A stretch of 64,000 nucleotides of DNA from Siderastrea siderea (taxonomy: Eukaryota > Cnidaria > Anthozoa > Scleractinia > Rhizangiidae): NCBI GenBank assembly GCA_964030785.1, contig OZ034975.1, positions 22,252,142 to 22,316,141 on the forward strand, read 5' to 3'. This document shows positions 34,995 to 46,205 of this stretch, piece after piece. A program made the translations under genes and the position numbers. Below the pieces are notes generated by a model. The model saw only the letters and a program-made list of their open reading frames with translations, was not told the DNA's origin and did not search any database. Within the stretch, counting starts at the first letter, position 1. Every line of letters begins with the position of its first letter.

Positions 34995-35577
34995 TTGGTG
35001 TGACTGAGTTATAATTTCGAAGACCTTGTATCGATTCTGGCGTTGTTGGGGAATCTCGTTTTGTGGCAGCGCTGTGCTATCAAGCTAAATTTAAGCTACG
35101 TTGTGTATGTTCCAAGATTTCTCGCCTGTAATATTCCAGTCTCCTGTTTGTGTCCTGCTGACGGCTTTAGTCTTGCTAGGCTATTACCGGTAAACAATGT
35201 TCTCCTACCCGTGCTTTCTTATCGTCGACTCTTTCGCCTTCGTTGCTCGCGCTGAATTTCAAGTCGGCGTTCACGCTCAGTTTCAGTTGTAAATCTATCC
35301 CGGAATGGATTTTGAGCCACTTGTTAAACCAGGGGTTGCTGTCTAATTGCTTGTTCACAGACGATGAATAAAAATATCAGCACGTAAATGTACGTAGCGA
35401 AGCAGGCAAGAAATGAAGAAACACGCCGAAGAAACATGAGAGTGCACAACTGTCATCGGTCGCGATTGGTTTTGTTGCTAGGCAACTGTGCGGACACCAT
35501 CGAAATATATACGGGCAGATCGAGATTTGACCGCCCTAAGCAATCCTCGCGCGATCCCCACGCGACAAATTTATAAA

Positions 35578-35622
35578 CCTCGCTATGCTCGGAGGGCCTT
35601 CGGCCCTCCTCGCTTCGCGAGG
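35578..35622. repeat. 45-bp palindrome, right end of the insertion
   Basis: CCTCGC..GGAGGGCC ttc GGCCCTCC..GCGAGG. The inner stem (35591-35598 with 35602-35609) is perfect with a 3-base loop. aaa flanks both sides. Confidence 0.8.
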
Positions 35623-36189
35623 AAACATTATGACCAGAATGTGCGCAATTTACAGGTTCATGTTGGTATGTGTGTATACATACGCAGACCTTTCCCAGCA
35701 ACACAACTGCAAGGCTTGACACCTCGCTTCACACATCATTTCGATGGTCCATTTGTCGTGCAGGGACACATTCATGGTCTTCAGGACCTTCTGAAATTAC
35801 GCCACGAGATAACAGGACAACACATTGGTGCTGTTACCATTGAGAAAATCGTCATTGTACCTGTAACAGACCCACAGGAGCTTCGCCCTGAGAATGAAAC
35901 TCACTCGCAACCCAACCCCCTGCACCTTCCAAGTCGATCTCTTCCAATGTTGCTAAAGTAGCCTTCGCATTTGGCCAGTTTCTTCGTCCATTGCCCTGTC
36001 ACCAACCATATGTTTTCGAAGTGTGTAAAGCAGTGTATCAAATCATGCCAGAAGCCCGAGATATTCTCGCCCGATGTGAAAAACTGAAAGGACTTGTATC
36101 CACGTGCCCCTACTTGTCTATGAAAGGCTATGCGCAAGGAGGCACATATATTATTGTTCTTGATGTTTAACTGTTTGATGAACTGAATA

Positions 36190-36330
36190 AATGAACCCTC
36201 AAGAAGGGGTGGACTGTTAGGGAACAATCCCGTTGTTTTCTTTTCAAATTTCATGACGCTTTTGTTTCATAAAAATCCTCAAGGAGGGGTGGACTGTAGT
36301 AGGTTGCACGGTTACTACGCGCTAACTGGT
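36190..36330 (+). other. possible polypurine tracts and LTR start of the gypsy remnant
   Basis: Two similar blocks, ctcaagaaggggtggactgt (about 36196) and ctcaaggaggggtggactgt (about 36278), precede TGTTAGGGAAC and TGTAGTAGGTT. They look like a duplicated polypurine tract at the 3' LTR boundary. The LTR end is not defined. Confidence 0.4.
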
Positions 36331-36371
36331 CAGAACCAGTCAGAACTGGTTTTGCCATTGTCGTTCGTACA

Positions 36372-36903
36372 TACATAGATACATACATACATACATACAT
36401 ACATACATAAACTTTATTGAAGTGTCAGGGGTATTTAGCTATGGATAGCTAATTGGGGACACTAGCAAATACAAATATAAAATATAAAATATTAATATTA
36501 TATAAAATAAATATATAAATAGGTAATTAACAATTTAAATATATTTTATAGGTCTAATTAGTTAAAAAATAAGTTCAAGATTACCTAAATTAGTTGTATT
36601 ATAATTATGTTGAGCAAGCATAGCAGCTGCATCTTCCGTCCAAAACATCTGTAAGGTTAATGGCCCGAACTGCTTTTTTAAATTCATGAAGGCTTGTTTT
36701 GTTGCGAAGGTCTTTGTCCATTTTTCCCCAGAGATAGGGACCTAAATATCTTATGCTATGTTTACCATAGTTTACAGTGTTAAATCTAGGTATAGGGAAA
36801 TCATTATTACGCAAATCATAATTCTTAAATTGCTTGTAAAATATATCACAAATGTGTTTAGGTGCGTAATATTTATGGAGTTTACACGTGATTAAGCCGA
36901 GCT
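36372..36903 (-). pseudogene. CR1/jockey-like LINE, 3' end of ORF2 and microsatellite tail
   Basis: Minus-strand reading gives KYYAPKHICDIFYKQF, then IPRFNTVNYGKHSIRYLGP, YLWGKMDKDLRNKTSLHEFK. This is the usual C-terminal tail after RT in CR1/jockey-type LINEs (NRPKTNYGKxSIRYxGPxLWNxL). The stop is at 36605. The 3' UTR ends caataaagtttatgtatg, with a (TATG)n tail at 36372-36408 on the plus strand as (CATA)n. 5'-truncated, as usual for LINEs. Confidence 0.82.
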
Positions 36904-38300
36904 GCCTTGTGTTTATTCTGGAGTGCTATTTGGTCCGACTACAGGGTTGTGGGAGGGGGGGGGGGTGGGTGGGAGTATTGGTTGTCTATGGAAATTGTAC
37001 CTACGAGAAAAATTTGCAAAGAAAATTTGTACATGCCCCTGCAATTCTCATTTGAAAAATGTACCCTCTCTCCCCTTGAAAAGGCTTATTCCCATAATTA
37101 CTTTAACCAGACCTCACCCTGTTTTGGTTTCACATCTGGGCATTTTGTGGTGTCTTGCCTCTCTTAGCATTTTGTTTACATGTTTAAGACTTTTCTCACT
37201 TAAGCGAAGAACTCAGGGACTCACGTAACAAATCACTATGGACAGATGGATAACCCTGACTGGCACTGTACAAATCTCGGATAGATAAGAATTTAGTTGG
37301 AAAACATGATAAAAACAATCAAGGAGGGAAATTAAAGTCTAAGTTAAAAACTTCACTCTTTTCCAAGTAGAGTTATTCAATGTGGTTTGCTTATGAGCTC
37401 CTGCGTATGCTGATGACTGTTTTAGCCTTTTGTTAACTTATCATAAACGATTGTATCTATGGTAACGGTGTTTTGCCATCTTTGAAAACAACTGCTAATG
37501 CAAGCTCAGGTGACGTGATACAAAAGTCATCAATTTTCCGCCAAAGCCACGCCGGAGGCGAGATGTTGCAATTGCAGGCAATGACACATGTACACTCAAG
37601 TCAATTTTTATGTGATTTATGAAAAGGTCAAACAAGACAATACTTTGTCACCCCACTCTTGTTTTAAATTCACAAGGGGAAAATGTACCCCTCCCCCACT
37701 TTTAGTACACCCCTACTTTCAAATGATTTTGAAAATTGTCCCCCCCTCTTCTAAAACCACCCCCTCCAGTTACAGCATTACAAACCTATGTATAGTACGG
37801 TACATTTTGGGGATGAGGAATTCAATGTAATGTTTAATAGAACGGTTTTTAACTAAATGTTGAAAGTAATTCACTTTTGCTTTGGTTTTGCTCTGCTACC
37901 CTCAGTGACTGGTTAAAATTGCTTGCGCCACTTTCTAAACTAATCAGATCTAAAACCAAAACCGATCATGACTTTCTTGCGTGTGTTTTCCTGCACTTGA
38001 CGCTAGTTACTTCTAGTTTCTTCGATTTTTGATTGGTTCATTTTGTGTTTCGTTCCTGTTGTTTGGTAGCGTAATAGCTTTGGTTTTGGCCTTATGACAC
38101 GCAATTGATCACCACTCTATGATGGTAAGACTAAAGAAAAATGTTTAGGATGCAGAAATTTCTTCAGGAATTCTCGAGAATTCTTCAGGATTAAGGGTGG
38201 AGATGAAGTAAGTTAAATTTTAACGGAGAGTAAACTTTAAACGGAGACAGAGAATGCATTTTTTTCAATTTTCACTTACCGGTATTATTTGTTTAGCAGT
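36904..38300. other. no gene seen
   Basis: A G run at 36950-36970; C-rich low-complexity stretches at 37685-37770. No supported coding region. Confidence 0.45.
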
Positions 38301-38304
38301 CTTG

Positions 38305-38880
38305 AGAGTCCATCATCAAGCGTAACCACAAAAAAGACAGGAAAGAGGGTGAAAACTAAACAAGCAAATCGATAGAAATGTTCCCATGAAATGACTGAGG
38401 AAGTAATCGAATGTGTTTATGAATACAAGACCAAAATGGCCTTTGAGTGCAAAGACATGGAAAGCGACCTTGCGCAGTTTTACTCAGATGTTACGTTAAT
38501 GATGAGCCAAATTTATCCTGTGGAAGATTTTGGACCTGAGAAGAAACCTCATTGGAAGGAGCTGAAGACATGGAACCCATTGAATATCTTGCACTGACGG
38601 CCAGATATGAGAAAGACATGCAACAAATGAAAACTGGTTATTAGCGCATTGGGGAAAAAGGTCGGGCAATAAGGTAAAAGTATGGAAATTGTGTTAACGA
38701 GGGATCACGTACTGGGAGTGGCAGAACAATTCAAGGTCAATGGGAGACACTCGCTTAAATGTTGTGTGGCTCCCCTGCTGGCACCGTAATAGGTAACTGT
38801 ATAGCCTCAGATAGCTTGTTAACGGTGACAGACATGTCCCAAATTGAGAATGAAGATATCGAAGAAATTTGCATGCGATA
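38305..38880 (+). pseudogene. Myb/SANT-like protein remnant (Harbinger-type accessory gene)
   Basis: A splice-acceptor-like ttgtttagcag precedes SLESPSSSVTTKKTGKR. Then EMTEEVIECVYEYKTKMAF, SDLAQFYSDVTLMMSQIY and EDFGPE form a SANT-like trihelix start. Farther on, in shifted frames, come GYxRIGEK, NEGSRTGSGRTIQ and LCGSPAGT. The GSRTGSGRTIQ ... GSPAGT layout parallels GTRSRSGRIVQ ... GGSPAT of the Harbinger gene at 16.5 kb, so the two are distant relatives. Several stops and frameshifts. No matching transposase nearby. Confidence 0.6.
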
Positions 38881-39108
38881 AGTATTTCATGTAAACCGCA
38901 AGGCACTATGGGTTTTAGTTGTTGGCGGCCATCGTGGACAACATGGCGAACGTAATTAAAACATGTTGAGTTCAGAGTAAATCAAGCAGTGTTGTGTGTC
39001 CATCCACCCACGAAAAGTACATCGGCGACAAGGGTGTTAGTCGTTCCGCCTTTGTGAGTAGTTAGTTTGGGATATCCGCGTGTAAGAAAGAGATTAAGAG
39101 GAGAAATA

Positions 39109-40925
39109 TGGGCAATCTAGATGGGACCTCGGCGAGTACCTCGGAACCTGTGGAGTATCTTCTATTAAATCATATTATAATTATTGGTGAGCAAATAATC
39201 TTTCAATGCAGGAATCGCGATATAAAACCTGCACTTTCTTTGTTGAAAGCTAAATTAAAATCAGTTGGAATGCTATAGCAGAGCAAAAAGATTCTTTAGA
39301 AACTCACCAGAAAAATGGAAAAAAAACTTTCATATCCTTAATTGAATATATCATTCGTAATACAGCTACTTTTACAGATAATTATTGTAAATTGTGCAAT
39401 CAATTATGTCGCTTCTCCTTCTTCATCCCTTGCTTGTCCTTTAATTTTCTTTTTATTTTTTGTACTGTCGGTGCATGTACTTTCTGCGTCTGTGTCAATA
39501 AAGGTCATTAAAAAAGGGTACCTCGGAGTCGAGCCAGCCAACAGCGAGTCAGGCAGCTCTGCCGTCCCAATTTTTGGCCACTGAATTACGAAATCCACCC
39601 TGCTTTAACCCCAGGGAAGATCCGGTGCATTGGAACGCTGGAAGCGTTCATTCGGGCTGTATTTGCTGGCAAAAGGGGTTACAAGTGATCGACAGAAAGT
39701 GGCACTAATGTTACACTAATGTTGCAACAGTTCCAGTACAAGCTGACACAAATAATAGGCAAGGCGAATGCTGCAGATATACTCAACTGTCTTCCAGCTG
39801 GCCCAACACGAGATGAAGATGCCACGGCCGGAGAAGAATTTGCCTATAGCATGGCAAGTGGGGCCATGCCGACTGCCTTACCTACCAAGACATGTAGAGG
39901 CTGCCTCAGAAAATGACCCAACCCTGAGGCTGGTGCGTCAGGCTCTCACAACAGATGATTGGACCCAGCTACAAGGCAGCAAAGGAAGAACTGTGTGTAC
40001 TTGGACAGCTTATCGGACCAGACCATTAAGTTAGCACACGAAAGGCACCAGGGGATGGTCCGTACCAGGGCAAGGCTTTGAGAAAAAGTGTGGTGGCCGC
40101 CAATGGACAAAAAGGTTGAGAACGCAATACGAGAGTGCCACCCTTGCTAGCTCGTAGGTCCAAGGCCAACGCCTGAGCCTGTGAGGTCCACGAGTCTGCC
40201 CCCCAGCCCCATGGCAGGAGATCTCAGTTGACGTACTAGAAATTCCAACAGGCAACCATCTTCTTGTGGTTGTGGATTACTACTCTTGTTGAATGGAAGC
40301 GATCCTCCTCAACAAAACCACTGCGTCCCATGTGATAAAGGCCATGGAGGCAATTTTCAGAACACATGGACTACCAGAAACTGCGCAGTGACAATGGACC
40401 CCCCTTCTCATCCAATGAATTGAGGAGAGGACACAAGTAGGGCGCGCCCTATTGGCCCCAAGGCAACGGGGAAGTCGAGCATTGCAATGAAACCTTACTG
40501 AAGATTATCAGAATTTCCCACTTGCAAGGAACGGATTGGCAAAAGGCGTTCGAAGACTTCCTGTTTCAGTACAGAGTGACCCCTCACACTGTCACCGGAA
40601 TGTCTCCCGCAGAACTACTGATGGGGAGGAAGCTGCGTGACAAACTCCCAAGAGGTGAATTCTGTTAAGACCGAGCCACAGAAACACAGTGGCAGCAGCT
40701 CTTAAGGTACATAGATGCCAAAGCCAAGCTTAGATAAAAAGAATGTGCCGACAGGACAAGAGCAGCTCAACACAGCAACATCAAGGAGGGTGACCTAGTA
40801 TTACTCAGGCATCCAGGGGAGGCAACGGAGGTAGGGAAAACTCCACCCAACCCTTTGCCGTACAGTTCGGTTGCTTTGCGGCCTGTGCGCCCCAGGCATC
40901 CTCCAGCCTGGATACAAGATTATGT
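39109..40925 (+). pseudogene. Ty3/gypsy element, gag start joined to RNase H and integrase
   Basis: Gag starts at ATG 39109 (MGNLDGTSASTSEP). It is interrupted by an L1 fragment (39146-39517) and resumes with ELRNPPCFNPREDPVHW to about 39715. The sequence then jumps to the RNase H end and tether (FQYKLTQIIGKANAADILNC, 39725 on), so protease and RT are deleted. Integrase follows with KLAHERHQGMVRTRARL, the VDYYS segment near 40270, HVIKAMEAIFRTHGLPET, and RKLRDKLP near 40630. Many stops and shifts. Confidence 0.78.
39146..39517 (+). mobile_element. L1-like 3' fragment inserted in gypsy gag, 10-bp target duplication
   Basis: GTACCTCGGA occurs at 39136-39145 and again at 39518-39527, flanking 372 bp that is not gag. 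The insert begins with LLLNHIIIIGEQ, which matches the ORF2 C-terminus of the L1-like element at about 26,760 (LLNHIIIVGKQ). It ends in an AATAAA-like tail and short A run. It is therefore a 5'-truncated L1 insertion in the same orientation as gag. Confidence 0.88.
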
Positions 40926-41058
40926 ATGTGCATAATTTAGGATGTAAATAGGGACAGGGACACTTTTGATCCTTTTTCAAGAACTTTATTACTAACCTTA
41001 ACTTTACCATGTTTTCTACATTCGCAATTGTTTTCTTTTCTAATAACAAAGGGCGAGA

Positions 41059-41200
41059 TGTAGTGTATCAACCGGAAATCGACTGTACCATTTGATTTGT
41101 CATGTGACATGTCGGTTAATTATTATGGGATGTAATTGTAGACGGAAGCACGTGGTTTAGATTGAGTAATAAAACAGTGTGACCGAAACTACCACAATTA
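41059..41200 (+). other. probable 3' LTR of the gypsy element
   Basis: The purine-rich caaagggcgaga at 41047-41058 is followed by TGTAGTGTATCAACC. About 115 bp on, attgagtaataaaacagtgtg contains an AATAAA signal. A loosely similar gagtaaatcaagcagtgt occurs at 38976, before the gag start, and may belong to a decayed 5' LTR. Confidence 0.45.
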
Positions 41201-41379
41201 TTACCATTTGTCATTGATCCACGGATTTTTTAAACTAATAAATGCTAAGGCAAGGGTGTTTGTCAAATGTTTTTCGACAGGCAACGCCCGAAATGCTCGA
41301 ACTGGTCAAGGGACCGCTGTAGAAGCAAGGATTGGGAAAAATCATCGATTTAGTTACATGTAATACCGCTTGTAGGATA

Positions 41380-42725
41380 TGGGAACTTAGAGCCATGCCC
41401 TCATGATTGCAGAAAGAATCACAATGGACCTTCAAAATCTGTGGAAGCAGCAGCAGCCGTGGAAATTTATGAAGGCGCAAAGGAAGATGGGATCCGTTAT
41501 AGCATCTTTATTGGGGATGAAGACAGCACCACGATTACTCGGGTAGAACAAGCAGCAGGTGAGCGAAAGTAGGATAATGATGTACTTGGTTTGTGCAAGA
41601 TTAAGATAGTCACAGTATAAAAACTTGTGAAATGATTGATTGAGTTATAAAATTACATGGAAAATTTTTTTAGTTAGTCATGTATATTAACACACCTATA
41701 GTAGCACTCCCTAGACCGCCAGTAAATATCCACTTCTTGTCCATCTCTGAGCTTGATCTTTGTTGATGTTTTTCAGATTTTGAAATTACAAAGCACGCCG
41801 ATTTTACTCATGTAAAAAGGGCTTTTGGCGGCGACTGGTACAAAGCGAAGGGACAGATTAAGGGCGATTCAGACACAAGCTCACTATCAGACGCAGTAAT
41901 AGGTTATCTCGACAAGTGTTTTTCGCATGCCTTTTACCAAAACAAGAACAACGAGTCAGGCTTAAAGGGGCTATGTCACGCTATTTTAGTATCTTTTTCA
42001 AAAGCTCAAGTGTCTTTGCATCAACTGAATTCCAAAAATGACGGTCTAGCTTTGTTACTAAAGACTATCTTACGACAATGCAACTGTTTCCTGTCGTCTG
42101 TTGCTACCGATGGCAAGGATGAAAATGGATAGAAACTTGAAAAAATTGGGCCAATTTTTTCAAGTTTTCATACTGTCTTCAAAAATCACCAAAAATGTTA
42201 TTATGGTTAGCTCTCCTTGAAAAAAAATTCATTTGATATCTTTCTCATAGTTTTAGAGGAGTATTTTATGTGTGAGTAAAGACACTAACTAATGAACTGA
42301 GCACAGAATTGACTCAAAATAGCAAAATCCTCGTGACCTGGAAATCTGTGTCAAATGCAAAAATGCTAGACTGTTGAATTGTCCTGTAACTTGTTGCTTT
42401 TAATCAGTTTTTGTTTCCTTATGTACCTTGTTAATTAATTAATTTGGGCCCACAGTAATTGGTTCTTACTGTTGTGGTGTCCCTGCCTGGTTTTGTATTG
42501 TCTTCGATGTTTTTTATATACATAACTCCCAGGCGAAGCAAAATAAATAAATAAATAAATAAATAAATAAACATGACCCCTTTAAAACGTGCATTGGAAG
42601 CCATCGCCCCCCATACATTCGGGGAACACGCACTTTGTAACGAGTCCCCACTAATTACATGCGCAAAGGCCTCCCAAACGGGCAGAATCTTCAGAATCTT
42701 TGTATCCCATGATGCATTGTCTACA
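41380..42725 (+). pseudogene. Mutator-like transposase domain, two exons, interrupted by a MITE
   Basis: Exon 1 (to 41559) reads HDCRKNHNGPSKSVEAAAA and YSIFIGDEDSTTI, the HDCxxNxxGSSKxME and GDDDSTT blocks of the cnidarian Mutator-like transposase family. A GT donor at 41560 and AG acceptor at 41776 define a 217-bp intron. Exon 2 reads DFTHVKRAFGG and DAVIGYLDKCFSHAF, is cut at TTAA by a 616-bp element (41966-42581), and resumes as RALEAIAPHTFGEH and, shifted, SPTNYMRKGLPNGQN. A 22-bp deletion (compared with the inverted copy) and stops disable it. Confidence 0.72.
41966..42581. mobile_element. piggyBac-type MITE at a TTAA site
   Basis: TTAA at 41962-41965 and 42582-42585 flanks an insert with imperfect short TIRs, AGGGGCTATGTCACG on the left and AGGGGTCATGTTTAT on the minus strand at the right. 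TTAA is the piggyBac target. Removing the insert and one TTAA restores the Mutator-like frame across the site (NNESGLKRALEAI). An (AAAT)n array (42540-42570) lies just inside the right end. Confidence 0.85.
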
Positions 42726-42797
42726 CATGGAGCCTTTGTGGACGCCACCTTGGATTATGTGAAGTTAAAAGGTAGGAGTTAAAGGTGTTTTTCGTCC
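42615..42797 (+). repeat. inverted duplication of the Mutator-like 3' region, left arm
   Basis: It runs from acattcggggaacacgca to gtttttcgtcc. The right arm at 43251-43455 is its reverse complement with few differences, except for an extra 22 bp (catgatgtggctacctaaaa) that encodes the CGYLK of the family. The left arm lost that piece. The spacer is about 450 bp. Confidence 0.85.
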
Positions 42798-43250
42798 GTT
42801 TTTGTTACAAATATGCTTTAAAAGTTGGATACGTTTATTTCAAATTTATTTTTGTTTTAAAGAAAGAAAAGAAAACTAGATTTTTTGTTTTAAAGAAAGA
42901 AAGAAAACTAGATTTAAAAAAAGAAAAATGATTTCCTATTTGATCTGTAAGTACTCGAACGAAGGACAAAAACTTTTCTTATTTAACCGATTTTCTAATA
43001 GATTTTTACTGGACTCAAAACTTCTACTTTTGTCGTTTAGAAATTGCTTTATTGTTTTAAAAGGAAAATTATAAAAGCACGCGAATAATTATTTAATTAT
43101 GTGTGACTTTTCTCGACAAATTCTCTGACAATCCAACAACTTTTGCTGCATCATAGATATCCACGAAAACGTTCGTCCAGCGCATGTCGTACAAACTGGG
43201 ACAAATGTCTTTGCCACAAACAGGGCTTGGAAGCAAATTTGTCCCAATTA

Positions 43251-43455
43251 GGACGAAAAACACCTTTAACTCCCACCTTTTAACTTCACATAATCCAAGG
43301 TGGCGTCCACAAAGGCTCCATGTGTCAACAATGCATCATGGGATACAAAGATTCTGAAGATTCTGTCCGTTTGGGAGGCCTTTGTGCATGTAATTAGTGG
43401 GGACTTTTAGGTAGCCACATCATGACTCGTTACACAATGCGTGTTCCCCGAATGT
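43251..43455 (-). repeat. inverted duplication of the Mutator-like 3' region, right arm
   Basis: Reverse-complement partner of 42615-42797, read on the minus strand. It retains CGYLKSP and MHKGLPNGQN transposase words. Together the arms could form a long hairpin RNA if transcribed. Confidence 0.85.
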
Positions 43456-44500
43456 TTGGAAGCTAGTCCCTTCTTAGAGCAGCCCAGATTCGCAATGATG
43501 AAAGGATACTCACAAACATACAAGGTCAAGATACCATTGCTATTGAAGTCAGGTAACACTGCAAGTGCTACAAAGATTATGTGTGCAGTGAAACACTGAC
43601 TAGACTTGAAACTTAAAATTGCGAACTCGAAGATGATTCAAATGTCGGTTATGACAATGCTTTTAAAACCTTAACTGAGTTTGTGTATGCTGAAATTCTT
43701 AACGTAGCCGAGGCCCTGGAAATGTCACAATTCCTAGAAAGATACAATGATCTTTTATTAGAATTTGGAATTCACCCCCAAACTACAGGTCTTGGAAACT
43801 CAAAAGTAGGCTCAGAAAAGCGTTTGGTGACAACTTATCATTTCGACAGCCTGCTAATAAGATTCAATCTGAACTAGTGTTCAACTCTAATCTTGAGAAG
43901 GGGGAAATTGTGGAAACTGTATCAAGTCTTCATCTTCGACAGACAAAGAGGGTTCATCATCAATAGTATCAGTCCAACCGAGTCAAACTGCAAAGGCACC
44001 CAACTGTTCCATGCAGCCAAAACGCTGAGAAGCATCCTTATAGAAATAAAAGTATCCATACCATGGCCACCTTCAACAGAAGACTTACCTTACTTTCAAA
44101 TTCCCACGTTGCTCTACAGCTTCCTTGTCTGGATTCTTTCCTCGAAAGCAGAGTTCTGCGAAGAAAGTTTCACAGAAGTCTCACCGGACGTTCAACGGTT
44201 ATCTACTCTTTGGACCAAGATCTAGTGTACTGCGTCAGCCATGGACGTATTAAGACCCCCAAACATGTGTTATTACCTACGACTGTGAAAAGCTTGACAG
44301 GCAACGCTGAAATGATGACCCTTTTGAACAGATTTGGCCATGGCATGTCGTATTCACAAGTGGAAGAGTTAGAGACAGCACTAGCTGAACAACAGGCTGA
44401 CAAGCAGAAAGATGGTAATGTGCTTCCCAGTGTGTGCAAACCTAACATTCCAAGGGGCTTCTGCTGGGACAACAATGACCTACAAGAAGAAACATCAGGT

Positions 44501-44772
44501 ACAGACTGTTTAATTGCACCTTATTAAACAATACTGACATCTTGTTGAATAGGTAGTTTATTTAAAGGATACGGGCCATGTTTAATGGCGTATAGCAGAA
44601 ATTAAGAATAAACGTCATTTCAAGAAGCAGTGAAAAGTTATATTTTGACATTAACTTTTTTTTGAATATTTCATTATATCTACATGATAACTGCTAACCT
44701 ATCGCAAGACATCAATGAATTAATTATATTATATTATTTGGACGTCCTACATTTATCTCCATCTAACTTCAG
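44501..44772 (+). other. likely intron of the 43.5-46.2 kb pseudogene
   Basis: Coding homology stops at about 44500 (acatcag|gtacag) and restarts after an acttcag acceptor at about 44772. AT-rich. Confidence 0.5.
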
Positions 44773-45505
44773 GTGAGGGCACCACCCACTGCACAAACGG
44801 AATATTAGTCCAATAGAAGCCTCTCACTTGTGCTTTACCACCAACTGTTACTTCAAAAAGGCCCCGAACCAAGAAACGCTCCCTTGATGTGATCCCAACA
44901 GACGCGCTTCCCTATCATCCAGGTCGCCGACAGGGTCCCAAGGCAGTTGATTTAGACGTTGACCAGCTAGTTGCTACAAACCTAATACTCTCTAAGGCAG
45001 CAAGAGAGACAGATCTTGGCTGGATCCTCTACGGGCAGCCATTTCAGGAAACCCTTTTTGACATCGAACCGGATCAGCTCCAAGTTATCCCAGCATGGAC
45101 AGGTTTCCATGTGAATTTGCAAGAGAATGATGTCCCTCGAGAAAACTCCATCGGGTTCTGCCAAGTCATCGAAGCCAGTCCAACAGAATTACCAACAGTG
45201 TACACTGTTCTCCAAAAATCCCTCCAATTGGCTGGTCAGCTTAGTCAACATGACGTGATTGTTGTCTTCGATCGTGCAATATATGCGAAGGCACTGGAGG
45301 TAATGTGACAGAAACAGGAACAGTTTCGACGGCTAGTTATGAGAATGGGCACATTCCATACCATCTGCACGTTTATTGCCGCCGTTGGCAAGCAGTTTGG
45401 AGAAGCAGGCCTTGTGGACATCCTTGTGGAGAGCGGTGTTGTTGGACCTTGATCTGTCGTGGGCGTTCTGGAGGGGAGACACTACAACAGAGCTGTACGA
45501 ATGCA

Positions 45506-45836
45506 CAAGGTACAAGCAATAATTACTATGGAGCTCTTCCTTCAATCTCTTTAAAAAAAAGGGAGAAATGATATATATAAACCAAGGTAGAATTGATTCC
45601 TTGTCGTAATCATGTAAACTAGTAAAAAACTATATTGCCATTAACAGTATCTCTTTTAATTTATTTCATACAAATGCAAGTGCATTACATGGTTTTACGT
45701 CTTTCTGACCACATGCAATCACACACAATTTAAAACATGGCTCCGAAAATTAGAAGCTAAGATCCAAGTCAGAAGAAGCGCCACTGAAAAACTTTGCATA
45801 AAACGTGTTTGTTTCTTTTTTGTTTGTACATTTCAG
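45506..45836 (+). other. likely intron of the 43.5-46.2 kb pseudogene
   Basis: cacaag|gtacaa is the donor side; tttgtacatttcag at about 45823-45836 is a good acceptor before ATTGTTTTTGAAGC. AT-rich. Confidence 0.55.
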
Positions 45837-46205
45837 ATTGTTTTTGAAGCAATGCATCGTCTTCAGTGGCAGGGATTCCGGTCATGGCTAGCAAAACAAA
45901 CTGGCTCACAAATTGACCAGTTCGCCCTCGCCAATTGTATAGCAGATATCAGAAAGGAATTTTGCCCCGAAAAGTCCGAAAAATTAATTCAAAGTGAAGC
46001 GTTCAAACAGGTGTTCACAATGTGTGAAGAGTTCTGCCGCGAAAACAATGGCCCCATGAAGATCTTCTGCGACAGTCACCTTGACATGGTTAAGTTGATC
46101 CTGTGCTTCATTTGAGCAACAAGAGAAGGAAACTGGAAACTGCATCTCAACTGCACCAAGGACATGTTACCATGGTTCTTTGCATATGATCATACCAATT
46201 AGGGC

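Larger units (their letters stand above)
33186..35622. mobile_element. 2.4-kb insertion in the gypsy integrase
   Basis: CCTCGCGAAGC at 33186-33196 is mirrored by GCTTCGCGAGG at 35612-35622, an 11-bp perfect inverted repeat at the two ends of the foreign DNA. gaaa flanks both junctions loosely (33175-33178, 35622-35625), but no clean target duplication is seen. The interior is AT-rich with pyrimidine and C runs (33390). The class is unknown. Confidence 0.5.
32275..35961 (+). pseudogene. Ty3/gypsy integrase, split by a 2.4-kb insertion
   Basis: Part 1 (32275-33170): a zinc-binding HDSPLAMHRGRDA / YDYYWRAVS block, a frameshift or deletion, then the integrase core with GIDYVGPLP (first Asp), LLSDRGGEWINA (second Asp) and RLNGAEEGVH (Glu), and TDLRRTQRD at its end. 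In-frame stops are seen near 32464, 32657 and 32936. Part 2 (about 35628-35961): KHYDQNVRNLQVHVGM, then RFTHHFDGPFVVQG, the C-terminal GPF/Y-type module. Joining the parts gives a continuous integrase. The gag, protease and RT are absent upstream. Confidence 0.8.

Noticed and set aside
33186..35622. Helitron call for the insert in the gypsy integrase
   Set aside because: A terminal hairpin is present but the ends are inverted repeats and no Rep/helicase motif or clear TC...CTRR pair is visible.
36940..37228. Overlapping plus-strand frames of 86-101 codons
   Set aside because: They cross a G run and C-rich low-complexity DNA and have no domain.
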